A stretch of 64,000 bases of DNA from Sporobolomyces roseus (Eukaryota > Basidiomycota > Microbotryomycetes > Sporidiobolales > Sporidiobolaceae): contig JADILM010000002.1 in NCBI GenBank assembly GCA_016617785.1, positions 2,046,001-2,110,000 of the forward strand, read 5' to 3'. The notes under the pieces are model-generated. The model saw only the letters and a list, made by a program, of their open reading frames with translations, did not search any database and had not been told where the DNA came from. Positions 28,852 to 41,061 of this stretch are shown here, piece by piece. The first letter of the stretch is position 1; the number at the start of each line of letters is the position of its first letter. Position numbers and translations under genes: made by a program.

Positions 28852-31800
28852 ATGGCAACTTGGGCGCAAAAAGCGTCAAATCCGACTAGCGATTCTTCTC
28901 CCTCTTCTCCCAATCCTTCAAATTCAAACCCTTCCACCTCAGATGCCCAACTGATGCCACCTCCTGCATCAACTTCGAGATCTCACCATTCAGCCGGCAA
29001 AGCCAACTCTTCCGACAACTGGAGAGCTTCTGCCAAACCAGTCTCGTCTACTCACCGCGAAAAGTCTTCAAAATATCATTCGACCCCGAAAGATGCCGAA
29101 GCTACACCGGGAGAGAATGATGAAGGTGGATGGGAGACGGTAGAGAAGAAGGACAAGCCTCAAGTCGAGAAGAAGCAGCCCACTCAGCAAAAGAGCTCGA
29201 GAAGTGGAAACGCTTCCGGTTCATCAAGAAGGGAAGGTGGAGGAGGAGAAGGTTCAGGATCGGGCAAGAAGGGAAAGAAAGGCGGAGAGGGAAAGAGTGG
29301 GGGAAAGAAGGAGAAAGACGAATCGAAGAAGCGAGATCAGAGTCAGAAGGAATCCTCGACAGATTCGTCCAAGAAGGTCGCTCTTCAGCCATTAACGAGT
29401 TGGGCCGACGACGAGGAAGGTGCGCTTCCTGCCCTCACCCCGAGTTTCACCGCTACGACCACCGCTATCGATCCCGTCGACGAACTCGCTCCTCTCCCCG
29501 AAGCCGTTGCTCCCACTCCTACTCCCTCCGGTCCCCCTTCCCCATCTCGAGAAATCTCGAATCCTACCGAGCCGCAACAAGATCAACCCGAGAAGGATAC
29601 CAAGAAACCCGCAGCTCCTCCCAAAGTCAACGTTTGGGCAGTGAGAAAAGATCAAATCGCTGCCGCTGCCGCTTCCTCCCCCTCTCCTTCATCCTCCTCG
29701 ACCCCGAATCCCCCTACCGAATCGAAAGAACCTTCGACTCCCGCAGCACCTTCGACCTCGACCAAAAGTAAAAAGAAAAAGTCGAAATCTTCTGCCTCTA
29801 CCTCTGCTCCCGCTAAAAAGGACGACTCTTCGGCTTCGAAAGACAAGTCCACCAACTCCGCTTCCACCTCGACCCCTGCCTCTGATTCGAAACCCGCTCC
29901 TCCTCCTACCCCGAAACGACCGGCTCCTATCGCAAGTTGGTCGAACGCTTCGAAAGAACAGAAGAAAGCTGGAGGACCGACGGTAGTTGCTGGAGAAGAT
30001 GCGACGAGCTGGCCTGCGCCTGAGGATGCCAAGGAGAAGAAGGAAGAATCGAGAGAACGAACAAAGAGTGGAGAGAAGGAAGAGCAACCAAAAACGACGA
30101 GCGGCGGTGGCAAGAAGAAGAAGGGTCCGTCGAATTCTCACGAATCTCATGGTGCAAGTTTGAGATACTGATTCTTGGTACGTGAACTAACAGGCGAGAA
30201 ATGGATTCCGATTAAAGCCGAAATCACCGTAGCTTCGGGATCAAACAACGGTCAACCTTCGAAAGCTGCTCGCAAAGCGGCAAACAAAGCTGCTGCTGGT
30301 GGAGGAGGAGAGAAGAAGCCTCAGCAACAAGGAGGAAAGAAGGACGATTCGAACAAGGAGAAACAGCCTCAACAAGCTTCTCACCCTCTTCCTTCGAAAC
30401 CCTCTACCGCCGCTTCGGGATCTTCTCCCAAGGGTGCTGCCGCCGCCGCTCAAGCTCTCGCGAAACGACAAGCTACAGCCCCCAACAACGCCGCCGGTGC
30501 TCGCCCTACTTTGTTAGAAACCGGTTCAGTCGACTCCGAGGGAGTCCTTCGACCTTTCGCTTCCAACAACAACGCTACCTCTACTTCTTCCCCTTCGACT
30601 TCGACTTCCGCTTCTCCAAGTATCAGCAACGCTCAACCTCCTTCCGAAGGTGGAGCAGCTGATTCGAATACTCCCGCAACTACCGCCGCTCCCTCGACCA
30701 CCGATTCGGAACCCTCGAAAGAGACTCCTACTTCTACTTCTACGACTTCTACCCCTCCTACCTCGACTCAACAACAACAAATACAACGACCTGTCCCCGC
30801 TACTCAACAACGACCAACTCAAATTCAACCCCCAACTTTCCCTCATCACAGCATGTCTCACGCTGCACCTGCATTCCGAGGGAATCTGAGAGGAGGTCGT
30901 GGAGGTATCCGAGGTGGACGTGGTGGGCGAGGAGGAGCAGTAGCGAATGGTTTCGGAGGAAGACCTTTCATTCCTTTCCAACCCGCTCAAGGACAAGGAC
31001 AACAACAACAACAGCAACCCCCAGCTCCTCCTGTCGCTGGTGAAGCTGCTGGACTGCTACCTATCCCTCTACAAGTCGACGCTTACGGTCACCCCGTCGT
31101 TGACGCTCATGGTTACCCGATTCCAGCTGGAGGAGGACAAGCTCCTATCGTACAGGCTCAGATCCCTCCTGGTTACATCGACCCGAGGATGTTGGATCCT
31201 ACGAGATATTGGTTGTTGGGTCAATTGGAATGGTGGTTCTCGGTTGACAACTTGTGCAGAGATCTTTTCTTACGGTCAAAGGTTCGTCTTCAGTCTTTCG
31301 TGATTCTTCTTGTTCCTCGGAAGTGCTCACCGAGTCTCGTTATCGCACAGATGGACAAGGAAGGATGGGTTCTCATCTCGATCATCGCCTCCTTCAATCG
31401 AATCAAGAACCTCACTTCAGACCTCTCGATCGTCGTCGAATGTCTCCGAATGACTCCTCTCCTCGAAACTTCTCCCAAGGGCACCCACGTTCGATTGAGA
31501 CAGCAATGGCCTGAATGGGTCTTACCGAACGCGACTGCGAACGAGGAGGTCAAGAAGGAGTTCGAAGAGGCTGAGAAGAACAAAGAAGCGACCAAGTCGG
31601 ATGAAGTCGAGGAGGGTGAGATCGTCGAGGACAAGAAGGAGACTGAGAAGGAAACCGAGATCGAAGAGCCAACGAAGGAGGTCGAATCTGCTCCTGCTCC
31701 AACCGAGACTGAGACTGAGACTGAGGCAGCCATCGAAGAAGCTGTTGAGAAACCGAGTTCGCCTTCACCGGATGCAGACGCAGTTTCGATCAGATCACCA

Positions 31801-32013
31801 ACATTAAAGTCACAATGTGAGTTTGCGTAATGTCTGAATCTACTCGATAGAGTGCTGATTCGGGGGATTCATGTAATCACAGCTTCTCCCCCAAATCACG
31901 TCTCGCCAAAAGCTCTTCCAGCACAACCTGTTCTCGATACCGCCGTCGCCTCAGTGACGACTACCTCATCGACATCACCCACCTCCACTGAACCTACCGA
32001 ACCATCAACATGA
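28852..32013 (+). CDS. SRO9: La-motif RNA-binding protein (SRO9/LARP1-like)
   Basis: Binds mRNA and ribosomes in the cytoplasm; the yeast relatives Sro9 and Slf1 act in translation and mRNA stability. ATG at 28852 (MATWAQKASNPT). A disordered N-terminus rich in Ser, Pro, Lys and Ala includes LTSWADDEEGALP, VNVWAVRKDQIAAA and APIASWSNA motifs. A 42-nt intron, one of the shortest here, runs from about 30154 to 30195 and removes an in-frame stop, linking to GEKWIPIKAEITV. RGG repeats (GGRGGIRGGRGGRGG) follow. The La motif reads RYWLLGQLEWWFSVDNLCRDLFLRS, an intron at 31280-31351, then MDKEGWVLISIIASFNRIKN. An acidic Glu-rich tail follows, and a final exon begins after 31890. There is no RRM after the La motif and no DM15 repeat, which favours SRO9 over LARP1. 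Confidence 0.9.
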
Positions 32014-32659
32014 CTCGACTTGACCCCTTCTATCGCACGAAACAGCACACTTACAACCCTTCATCATGCACAACTTTCGATTTCTTCACTTGTCTCTCTT
32101 CTCACTAGATGAATCTATCTCTCCTACTCTGTTTGCACATCCCCAAAACCCCTCCTACTACTATATCAAGAATACTCTCTCTCTTTTCGCCTTTCTATCA
32201 ATCTCAACCTCAAAATCACCTCGACGGACTCGTCTATTCCTCTTTGTCCCAAACTCCCTTTCTACTTTGTCTCTCAGATATCTTCCCTCTAGTCTCCTTC
32301 TCCCTCTCGTAACATTAGCTCAGCAAAATCTATCTCTCGTCTCTTCTCCCTTTCTTCATGTCACCTTTCTCCTTTTATTCGGGGTCTATTCCTTTCTCGT
32401 TCTCGCTCTTGTCTGCTGCCATGCTACATTGTTCTCAGGCTCGTTATCAATTCGCAGTTCTCGTGAGCTTGCCGCGAGACACGAGCGAATGAAGAAGAAA
32501 TCTCGTTAGTGAAGACATTGCGTTTTATACAGATCTACGACTCGCACTACTCTTCAGCGACGACCTTTCTAATTCTATGCCAATCCCCCGTCTTCTCTCT
32601 GATCGTCGCTTTTCATCGAGTGTCTTTTTCTGCTTGCCCCTCTCATCCGTTCGTCGAGC
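32014..32659. other. Convergent 3' region
   Basis: The La-motif and METTL14-like genes end toward each other here. CT-rich on the + strand, no coding signal beyond short open frames. Confidence 0.5.
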
Positions 32660-35520
32660 TCAAGCGTCCTCGTAAGCTCCACCTCTCTCACTCGCCCTTC
32701 TCGAAGGTCCTCCAATCGGATACTCCAATTCTCCTCCATCTCCAGGTCCAGAGTACAAGCTCAATCCACCATTCGAACTCGAATGTAAACTTGACATACT
32801 CGGTGAATGCTCGAGTCCGAGATAAGGGTTCGATTGAGATTGTGGAAGATGCATCGAGCTCATGGATGGGGAAGGGTTTGGAGAGATGTGAGAGTAAGCT
32901 TGATAAGGGTTCGGATGGCGCGAGAGCGAGAGGGAAGAGAATTGGGTTTGGAACGGAGGAGGAGGAGGAGGTGCGAACTTTGGTTGAGCTTGCTGTTGTT
33001 GGTGCTGGTAGTAGAGTTGCTGTTGTTGAGCGAGATAGAATTGCTCGGGGTTTGGCGAGAGATACATCTGCTGGTTTTGGGCAGCGAATTGAGGTTGACC
33101 TTGCATTTGCATTTGAGGGTGAGAATGGGGAGGAGGTTGGAAGAACTGCTGTTGCATTTGCTGCTGTGGAGGGAAAGGGGAGGGTTGGCCGTTGTGAGGA
33201 GGAGGTTGAGGCTGGAAATTTGGTTGATTCGTCGGAGGTTGAGAATAGCGAGGTTGTTCTCTCGAAGAGTGTCGTTGTGATTGGCTCAGACCTCGAGGAG
33301 AAGAATGAGTAGAGTAAGAGGTGGAGGAGGATTGTTGGGAATGGAAAGAGGGTCGGGAAGGGAGAGGATGAGGTATCGGAGGGTCGAGTTGAGAGGGGTG
33401 ATGAATTCGATAAGGGGAGCTATTCGTCGATGTTGACAGCGACGAATGAGAGGGAGAAGGGAGAGGCATTGCATTCTGAGGAGGTGGAGGAGGAGGAGGG
33501 AAAGAGAACCCATTCATCAGAGCGATGGGTTTCTGAGGTAAACCGTTTCCTCGTCCCCTTCCCATACCGTTATTGACGTTTCGAGGTGGAGTCGAGTAGC
33601 CATTCGAGGATACTGGAGGTGGAGGAATCGGGATTGTAGCGCCCCGAGCGACTGATTGAGCGACTAAACCACTTCGAGTGATTCCGAGTCCAGCTCCTCT
33701 GCCTCGACCCAATCCACCTGATGAAGGTAAGCCGTTTCTTGGCGGAGGCGATTTCGGCCGTAAAGCGTCGAGTTCTGTAAGGAATCCGACGAGCTAGATC
33801 AGCAAAACGATAAGGTCTGTCTAGCTTTGAAGAAAGCGTACCTTCGATATAAGGTAACAAAGTCGCAACCTTCTCCGAACCACCTGCTCCATCTCCCGGT
33901 TCTTCGTCTCCCTGCTCTCCAGTTTTCCTCCACCTAGCTTCCCAACTGTCTCGATCCCATTCCTTAGCTTCCCACTGACTCTCCTCATTCTCAACTTGCT
34001 GAACATTCGATTCTTCTCCAAACTCTTTTCCTTCCCCACTGACAGTCAGCCATCCTCGTCGCAAGGCGTTCTTGGATCCGTAAAGATGTAATCGTCGAGT
34101 GCCGAGACAGAAGTTTTCGATCAAGGATTGTAATTCTGGTGGTTTGAGATCTGGATCTACGTGCATCGAGCATCACGAACTTTGTCAGCTTGGGACTCAC
34201 AGAAGTACACGAGACTTGAGCAACGTACCTTCTTTATCCCCTTCCCAAACTATTACATCAGTATCGACATTACAATGAACGAACCAACTGTCCGTCGATC
34301 TCCTCACTGTCCCCCTGATACCCATCAAGCAATGCTCTATCGTAGGAGTGAAGAGCGAGGTAGGCTGTAGAACCGACCGGAGAGGAACAATCAGTGATCT
34401 CCTCAAACGATTGCAACGTCTCAGCGAGATCCTTACCTCTCTCGTCAAATCCCCTTCCGGATCCCCTTTATTAGTCCTCAACCAAACGATATCCTCACAC
34501 CTCCTATATCCCCAACTAGCTAACAACTCTCTCCCCTTCTCGAGTCCAATCCCGTCTGTCCCTCCCTTCCCATCCAACCTTGCTTGACCCGAACCAACCC
34601 AGAGCCAAACGAACCCTGGATTGGCGGCGAGCGATCCGAGGTTCAGGGAGAGGAGTTCAGAGAATGAGGTGCAGGCGGGAGGGGTTAGGAGGATACAATC
34701 GAATCGAGACGGGGTGAGGGTCGAGAGTGCTTGAGAGGTTAGAGAAGCGGGTGGGGAGGAATCATCGCCTCCCGTTGGAGAGGGAGATGGAAGGTTCGGG
34801 AGTGATGTGAGGTTGAGGTAGGTAGGAGGGATAGAGTAGCGAGTCGAAGAAGTGAGGGAATGTTTCTGTTCGAGGAGAGAAGCGAGTTTTGGGTACCTGA
34901 GGAGAGACCATTTCGGTCAGATCTCGTCGTGCACCTGAAACAGAACAGAGAGAGCTGAGCCTACTCTGAGAATCTTGATTCTACTGCAGTGTTTCGTAAG
35001 AAGTTTTGAGGACGTTTGCCAGTTTGAACGTATTCACAAGAATAATCATTTCTAATCGTTTCCTCCGATGGTATCTGTCGACGTCTCAAAGTTCTTCTAC
35101 TTAGTCTGACTAGTATGGCCAAGTAAGGAGAGAATGTGAACTGACGAAGCTATCTCCCCACTGATCGATTTTATTCCTCTGTTCCTCTGTCAATTTCGCA
35201 TGAACCATCTTGTCCCTGTCATGGTGTCTACCCTGATATTCTCTCCTATAGTTCCCTTGTCCTCCCGTACGTTCTGCGAGGTGTGAAGTAGCTCCTCCAG
35301 CGCTCGAAGCCGCAAAGTTTCTCAAACTCGCAGGTTGACCTTTCCTAGCTGGTGCAGGTCTGACTAGTGAGCTTGAAGAGGAAGGAGATGGTCGAGTTGA
35401 AGTACGGGTTGAGGAGGTTAGAGAGGGAGAAGAGGAACGAGTCGAATGATGAGATACTGAAGTTGAACTAGAACTAGACGATTGCAATCGAGGTACCGCT
35501 AGAGAAGAAGCATTGTCCAT
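32660..35520 (-). CDS. MT-A70 family protein, METTL14/Kar4-like
   Basis: METTL14 and Kar4 are non-catalytic or RNA-binding partners of the METTL3/Ime4 mRNA m6A methyltransferase. ATG at 35520 ([12 protein letters not shown]) starts a Ser-rich tail, then [16 protein letters not shown]. Family blocks follow in order: [38 protein letters not shown] (the degenerate catalytic motif position), [67 protein letters not shown] and [14 protein letters not shown], ending [14 protein letters not shown]. These match METTL14 rather than METTL3, since the DPPW motif is replaced by TPPA. The C-terminus is a further 350 residues or so: RG motifs ([19 protein letters not shown]) then a long Pro/Gln-rich prion-like region. 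The start at 35520 is the first ATG; upstream in-frame codons are TTG only. METTL3 is not in this window. Confidence 0.9.
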
Positions 35521-35662
35521 TTGAGGGTACAGAGTGTAGGAAGCGACTAGAGTGGAAAGAGTGAATGGGAAGGAGTTGAACGACTTCGAGAACTCGTCCA
35601 AGACTCGACTTCACTCTATCGCAATTCTCCTAATTACTCTCTGCTTCGTTTGCTCGATCAGA

Positions 35663-35668
35663 CCGCGG
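35663..35668 (-). promoter_or_regulatory. CCGCGG element upstream of the METTL14-like gene
   Basis: Reads GTCCCGCGGTCTGATCG on the gene's strand, 143 bp before the ATG. Weaker match to the MYND consensus (CCCGCGG rather than TCCGCGG). Confidence 0.3.
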
Positions 35669-35745
35669 GACTCGAACGCTTTGAAACGAAAAAGACAAGA
35701 AGAGGAAATCGTATAACAAATCAATCGTATCAAACCCCCCCTCGT

Positions 35746-37452
35746 TTAAGCCCTCTTCTCTGGTTGTTCTCCCTTGGGTACACTCCATTGTACCTGCAAG
35801 ATCAAATGATCATAAGGTAATCCATGAACCTTCTTCATGGCCGTCTCTGCATCCGTCCTCGATTCAAACGAAACGAATCCGAACCCTTTACATAATCCAG
35901 TCTCTTGATCTTTACCCACGTAAATTCTACATTTCTCGCGCGAGTTCAAACTGATCAGTAATCTACGTAGAAAGGATAGCGATCAAGTCGGGAAGAGGAG
36001 AAAAAAACGTACCGGTTGATTTTACCGAACCTACCAAAGAGATCCCACAGATCATCGTCCCTAGCATCTTCCGACAAGTTGGTAACTCGTAGAGTAGGGT
36101 AATCATCTCGGTTTCCTCGTCCACCCATTGTTTCTCCGACTCCTTTCGCACCGGCTCGCATAGAGGGAGGTACGTATTTCCCTCCGGCGGCTCGAACTGC
36201 TGAGGGATCATCGGAAGTGGGCATGTCGGATCCAGGAGCGGCTTCCTCTATTGAAAGTGAACAATGTCAAGATCGAAGAAAGGTGTGGAGATGGAGAAGA
36301 AAGAGCGAATAAATCAGTAATTGGGTATGAAGTCGGGAGAGAAGAATGACTTGGCTTACCTCCTTCACCGAGAGCAGCACCGAGAGTATCTTTGTAAGGA
36401 CATCTGGCAGTGAAATGATCACCTCCACAGTATCGACAAGAAACTTTCTTGTCCTTCAATTGAGTCCTCATCGATTCCATTGGGTCTTCCTCAGGTTCAT
36501 CTCTCTGTCAAAGATGAAGCACCTATCGAATCAGAACGCCTGGCTTGCAGAGATTCATAGTGAGCTCGAAACTGACCTTGATTCCACCAGCTTGAATACG
36601 GAGTCGTACATTCTCACCAACGGTTGTCGTAGCGGCATGAGGTCCAGGAGCAGCTCCCTTCTCTTGTCCGAACCTGTCGACGCCAACACAAGCGACACAT
36701 CAGTACCACGTAGGAGTGATGTAGTTGTAGAGTTGACTGACTTTGCCCAACCCATTCGTTCAGCAACAACATGATTAACCGAAGTTTTCGTCAAAGTCCT
36801 CTTGATCTTTCGAGTAACCTTGACTTTCTTCCCTTCGTCGTTCAATCGGTATTCAATAATAGTAGTTACTCCATCTTTGTCGGTAGACTCTTGTCGGGGA
36901 GGGAAATCTAAACGAAAGATTTGGAAAGTACGAGAACAAGAGTCAGCGAACGTTTCACATCAAAATCGGGGTAGGGTTGGATCAGAAGGTGATGGGAATG
37001 ATAGCCCTCTGTTATCCTCTAGCTGCACCACGTCGACATGAGGTGGGAACAAAGGATTCCCACTAAATTTTGAAGAATCCGATCCCTCATCCCTCTCTGC
37101 CTCGCTGATCCAGCTTGAAGCCCATCAATGATCTCAAAGTATCTCTTGCTCCACCCTGTGAGTCGTCCAACCCTCCTGATCGAGTCCCGCTTGATCTCGA
37201 ACTTTCTCATCACCTCTTGTTTTCCCTCCTCCCTCACTGACAGCCTGAAACCTATCCAATGCATCTCGAGTCTTTCTTGAAACCCCTTCTGAGCAGCCCT
37301 GTAGTACTAGAGAAGCGTGATTGTAGTTGTGGAGTATCATCTCACCTTGATTCTCAACATCATCAGCCCAAGATTGACTGCAAACAGGTGGAGTCGTCAG
37401 CGCGCGTCCTGGATAGTAACTGAGCAATTCTCGGTGCTTACAGAGCAGGCAT
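35746..37452 (-). CDS. TIF35: Translation initiation factor eIF3 subunit g
   Basis: Subunit of eIF3, which recruits mRNA to the 40S ribosome and supports scanning. ATG at 37452 begins an 11-nt first exon (MPAL), spliced to [10 protein letters not shown], the acidic start typical of eIF3g. Then come [47 protein letters not shown] and the zinc knuckle [20 protein letters not shown], a [18 protein letters not shown] precedes the C-terminal RRM: RNP2 [12 protein letters not shown]1 [10 protein letters not shown], and [13 protein letters not shown], ending PEKRA. Exon boundaries fall inside the RRM between GKINR and the next strand. All hallmark blocks are present, so the gene is complete. Confidence 0.96.
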
Positions 37453-38220
37453 ATTGTTTAGTAGGGTTGTTGGTGTTGAGGCGAAACCTCTCGCTCTTCT
37501 TTCTCTCTCCAACCTTTCACTTTTTTTTTTCGACTTTCTCGAAATACTCGCTTGGAGGTCTCTGATCGCGCTAGAGGCTGTAGAGTACTTTGTGAGACTC
37601 CCCACCCTGTCTCAAAGTCTCCATGTTGCTGCTTCGCTCGTCTGAGCTCGTCGTTCTATGTACTCGCTTCACTTGCTCTGCTTCGAATCAAAGCTCTTCA
37701 CTCTCGTTGCGAAGCTCGTGCTGATCTCGCTCATGTTAGGCTGCGAGTCGGAATAGAGGGACCTCGCAAATTATGCATTCTTCACGATCATATTCAATCA
37801 TTTCGCAATCTTGTGAGATTCGCAAGCTTTTCGCTTCGCTTCTCGTTCTCGCGCGCTCATCATTCTCGCACATTCTTCAGGATTATAGAGCATGCCAAAG
37901 AGGAGAGTGTGAGGTCGTGAATGGATTCCATTTCCTTCGAATTCCGAGAAAACTTCCAGAAACAGAAAAAATTGAGGTCGTAAGCATGAGAAGGAAAGAT
38001 GAGCACGAAAAGTTGGTTAGGGAAGTAAGATATGATGGTGTAGAAGAAAGGAGAAAGAGGGGTATAGACAAAGAGAGAGAGCGAGAGAGGGGAACATATG
38101 AAAAAAGTGAAAGAAAACGGGTTGTCGATAATGTGAGATGAAAGATCGAAAGCCCTGGAGGAGAAGGAAAGCTGCGGGTGGGAAGGGGTCGCGCTAATCC
38201 GGTAGGTAGAGAGGAAGGGT
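37453..38220. other. Intergenic region, no gene recognised
   Basis: Includes a 10-T run near 37520 and several CTTCGCTC-type words, with a purine-rich tract near 38040-38110. The 3' end of the secreted-protein gene lies at 38221. Confidence 0.5.
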
Positions 38221-39688
38221 TTAGGCGGAGGAAACAGTCCATTGTTGAGAGACGTCTCCTTTGTTCCAGAGGCTGAGAGTGGTCGAAGTGTATCCACCGA
38301 ACGTGGAGAGGGATGATCCGGCGATAGCACGAGTAGACATGTCCTGTACGAGGATGCGACCGAGTTAACTCGACGTTTCCGAAAGATGAGCTAACCTTCG
38401 ATTCGAGGAAAAACGTACGAGAATGTGATCCACCGCGATGATGTAGTAGGTTTGTTGACCCTTCTTCTGGAGCTTCTGAGCAATGTCGTGGTGAGAAGCA
38501 CGTTTCGCGAGACGACGAGCAGACGAAGGGTGATCCTTGAGGTAAGCTTCGAGATCTGAAGCGCACTCGACGTGTCCAGCTTTGTAGACGTAGTTGGGGT
38601 GACGGGCCAACCACCATCCACTGTGCCTACATACCCAAGTAGACTTGTCCGCCTTGTTCACACCACTGACATCGACCTCCTTGATACTGATGGTCGATCG
38701 GGTAGTGGTGTAGTAACCGAACTTGACGTGTTGTTCGTCGAGACTGAGCTCACTCGAAGCATTAGGATCAGAAGGGGGAGCTGCCTCTTGAATAGTAGGA
38801 GGAGCTTCTTGTTCTTGAGGAGCAGGGGCGGCCTCCTCTTGTACTTGTTCAACGGGAGCAGCCGCGACTTTCGCAGCTTTCGATCCCTTGAGTGCGTTGA
38901 GTTTGGCAGCTGAAACGGCTCCATCGTCGTTGGAAGAGTCATCTGATGAGTCGTCTCCTCCCGAAGTAGATCCAGCGGGAACAAAGTACCACCTACACTC
39001 GTCAAAAGTAAGCGAAAATACAGAAAGGGAGGAAACGAAAGAAGACGTACCATTGCTTGGTCTTTTCGAGAGTATCGGTTCCCGTAAGAAGACCGTTTCC
39101 AACAGCGCAAGCGTAGGATACAGCAGCGTAATCTACTCCTCCCTCGAAATCGTAACTCCATTGAGCAGAAGCGCACTTGTTGTTTCCTCCCGAAAGTCGA
39201 GCGGCGTTTCCAGCGAACTACCGAGAATGTGCGTTGTTAGCTCTACCGCTCTGGAGGCAGGGTTTGCAAAGGACTCACTTGGATCTCAACAGGGTCTCCA
39301 CCTGATTGAGGGTAGAAATTGGTAGTTCCATCTTCACGAGCGAATGAGAGTTGTTGACCAGTCTGAACATTCGTGATGACATAGTTTCCACCTCCGTTCA
39401 AACCACTAGCTGAAGCCTATCGTTGCGCGAATCATACGAGGAGAGGCGGGAAAGGCGAGGGATTTTTGGTGAGGATGTTGAATGATATTTTCGTGAAGGG
39501 GAATTCGAACAGAAGAGTAAGAGAGGATAGAGAGAAGTTTGCGTCAGCTGAGTGGGAAGAAGTGAAAGGTGGTAGAGAATGAGACTAACGAGTAATTGAG
39601 CGGCTTCAACAGTGTTGTCGATGATACCGCCTGCTCTAGCGATTGAAAAGAGTGCAGCTACTGCTAATGAAGTTGAAGTAGTTCTCAT
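38221..39688 (-). CDS. Secreted protein with beta-sandwich/trefoil-like N-domain
   Basis: Function unknown. ATG at 39688 starts a signal peptide (MRTTSTSLAVAALFSIARAG). After an intron comes GLNGGGNYVITNVQTGQQLS, then AREDGTTNFYPQSGGDP and FAGNAARLSGGNNKC with two later Cys, a pattern reminiscent of ricin-like trefoils or fungal surface proteins. A Ser/Asp then Ala/Glu/Pro-rich linker follows (KAAKVAAAPVEQVQEEAAP). The C-terminal part reads KFGYYTTTRSTISIKEVDVS, WVCRHSGWWLARHPNYVYKA and HVECASDLEAYLKDHPSSAR, ending with a short exon SLWNKGDVSQQWTVSS. There is no transmembrane segment or GPI signal at the C-terminus. Cell-wall or extracellular location is inferred from the signal peptide. Confidence 0.65.
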
Positions 39689-39866
39689 CTTTCCTTTGCG
39701 TTCTCGGTGGTGAATAGTAGAGGGTAGGGAGAGTGTTTGTGAACAGTGTGAAAGAAAGTGTGAGGGCGGGCTTGAAGTGAAGTGGTCGCGTGAGGTTTAG
39801 AAGTGGTTTCTAGACCGGCTGATCGAGAGAAAGGAACGAGTGTGTTGTGTTGGAAACGAGTGTGTT

Positions 39867-40190
39867 CTAGAGCGCCTGTCTCTTGTATATATCTGTATAT
39901 CTGAGGTTATCGAGGTTGGTGAAGTTTGAGTGGAAGAAGGGAAGGGAAGATGGAAAAAAAGAGGGTTCCTTTTTGGAGAAAGAGTAAACAACGTTGGACG
40001 CGACTAAATTGTCGGGATCTTCCACTCCGGCGTAATCATACATAAATAGCTCACCTTCCTCTCGTCGGTACCTGATCATCAACCTCGCGAGCTCACGAGC
40101 TCTCTCCATCGCAATCCTCCGATTATGTACTTCAGCTTTCCTCCCGATTCCTTTCTGCGCTGATCGTGTCAGATCCCGCGTTCCTGCCAT
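39867..40190 (-). CDS. Possible small basic protein, hypothetical
   Basis: ATG at 40190 opens MAGTRDLTRSAQKGIGRKAE and continues VHNRRIAMERARELARLMIR, an amphipathic basic helix that could be a mitochondrial or ribosome-associated protein. A GTGAGC donor-like site after YRREE suggests a first exon ending there, but I could not find a convincing second exon. The rest of the frame looks non-coding. No family recognised. Confidence 0.3.
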   Translation of the reverse strand: MAGTRDLTRSAQKGIGRKAEVHNRRIAMERARELARLMIRYRREEGELFMYDYAGVEDPDNLVASNVVYSFSKKEPSFFPSSLPFFHSNFTNLDNLRYTDIYKRQAL

Positions 40191-41061
40191 CCGACGCTAA
40201 TTCGATGTTCATTCGGTGAGCTCGTCAAAGAGAAGGGTAAAAGAAGCTTTTCGAAAATTTGAGCGCAAGTCGAAGCTCGCGATATAACGAACCGAAACAG
40301 AGCGAGCACCACCCGAGCCAGAGACATAGTCGAAGTGAGTCACAGCGCTGCTCGTCTGAAGCTAGAGAAATGTCGAAGCAAAAGGGAGAAGATCAAGAAG
40401 AAACGAAAGAAGAAACGAAACTCGAGTTTCATTCAGACAGAGGGGTACGTGCTCTGCCTCCCAAGCGACCGGTGGTCACTCCTTCTCGTATCAATAGCAG
40501 TATTGGAGGGGCCAGAAATGGATTGTGAGTGTAAGACGAAGAGTAAGGGGTCGAAGTCAGACTTCGTTCTTCGCAAACACAGCGGCTTCGCTCTCATTCG
40601 GTCCCCTTATCTGCCGCCTCGAATGAACTAACGGATTGGAGTTATTCGTCGACTGGCTCTGGAGCTATGTGATCGTCGCACGCCAACTTGGGACGGTCGA
40701 AGCACGAGAAGCGATCTTTTCGAATCGACTTTTCAGCCAATTTCTTTTCTCGATCCGTCCGTTCGCGCGAGTCTAGAGAGCGAGAAAGCAAGAGTCGACA
40801 TTGCTTGGTCAAGATAATGAGCAGCAAGTAATAGTGCAGAAGAAAAAACCAAGAACTAGAGGGTATAAAGAAAGGGTATCAAGCGAAATTTAACGCAGAC
40901 GGGAAAAAATGAACAGCACAAAGAGAGAGCGTGAAGAGGAGAAAGAGTTGAACGAGTGTGGGCAAAGAGGGAGCAGCACAGCTGAGTAGAGAGGAGTATA
41001 GAAGGATGATGAAGTAAACGAGGTCTAAACGAGTGAAGTGTCCGTAGTCGAGTAGAGAAGT
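40191..41061. other. Intergenic region, no gene recognised
   Basis: Short open frames on the + strand (40259-40631) have no recognisable content. The right end is the 3' flank of the RAX1-like gene. Confidence 0.5.

Noticed and set aside
30170..30180. Two separate genes in the La-motif region
   Set aside because: The second half lacks an ATG near its start and a canonical-looking short intron restores one frame.
32807..33312. Long + strand frames opposite the METTL14-like tail
   Set aside because: Shadow of the repetitive Gln/Pro codons of the real - strand exon.
35521..35601. Upstream extension of the METTL14-like gene
   Set aside because: The frame is open but begins at TTG; the first ATG is at 35520.
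37515..37535. Ten-T run as a polymerase III terminator
   Set aside because: No A/B box or folded RNA upstream.
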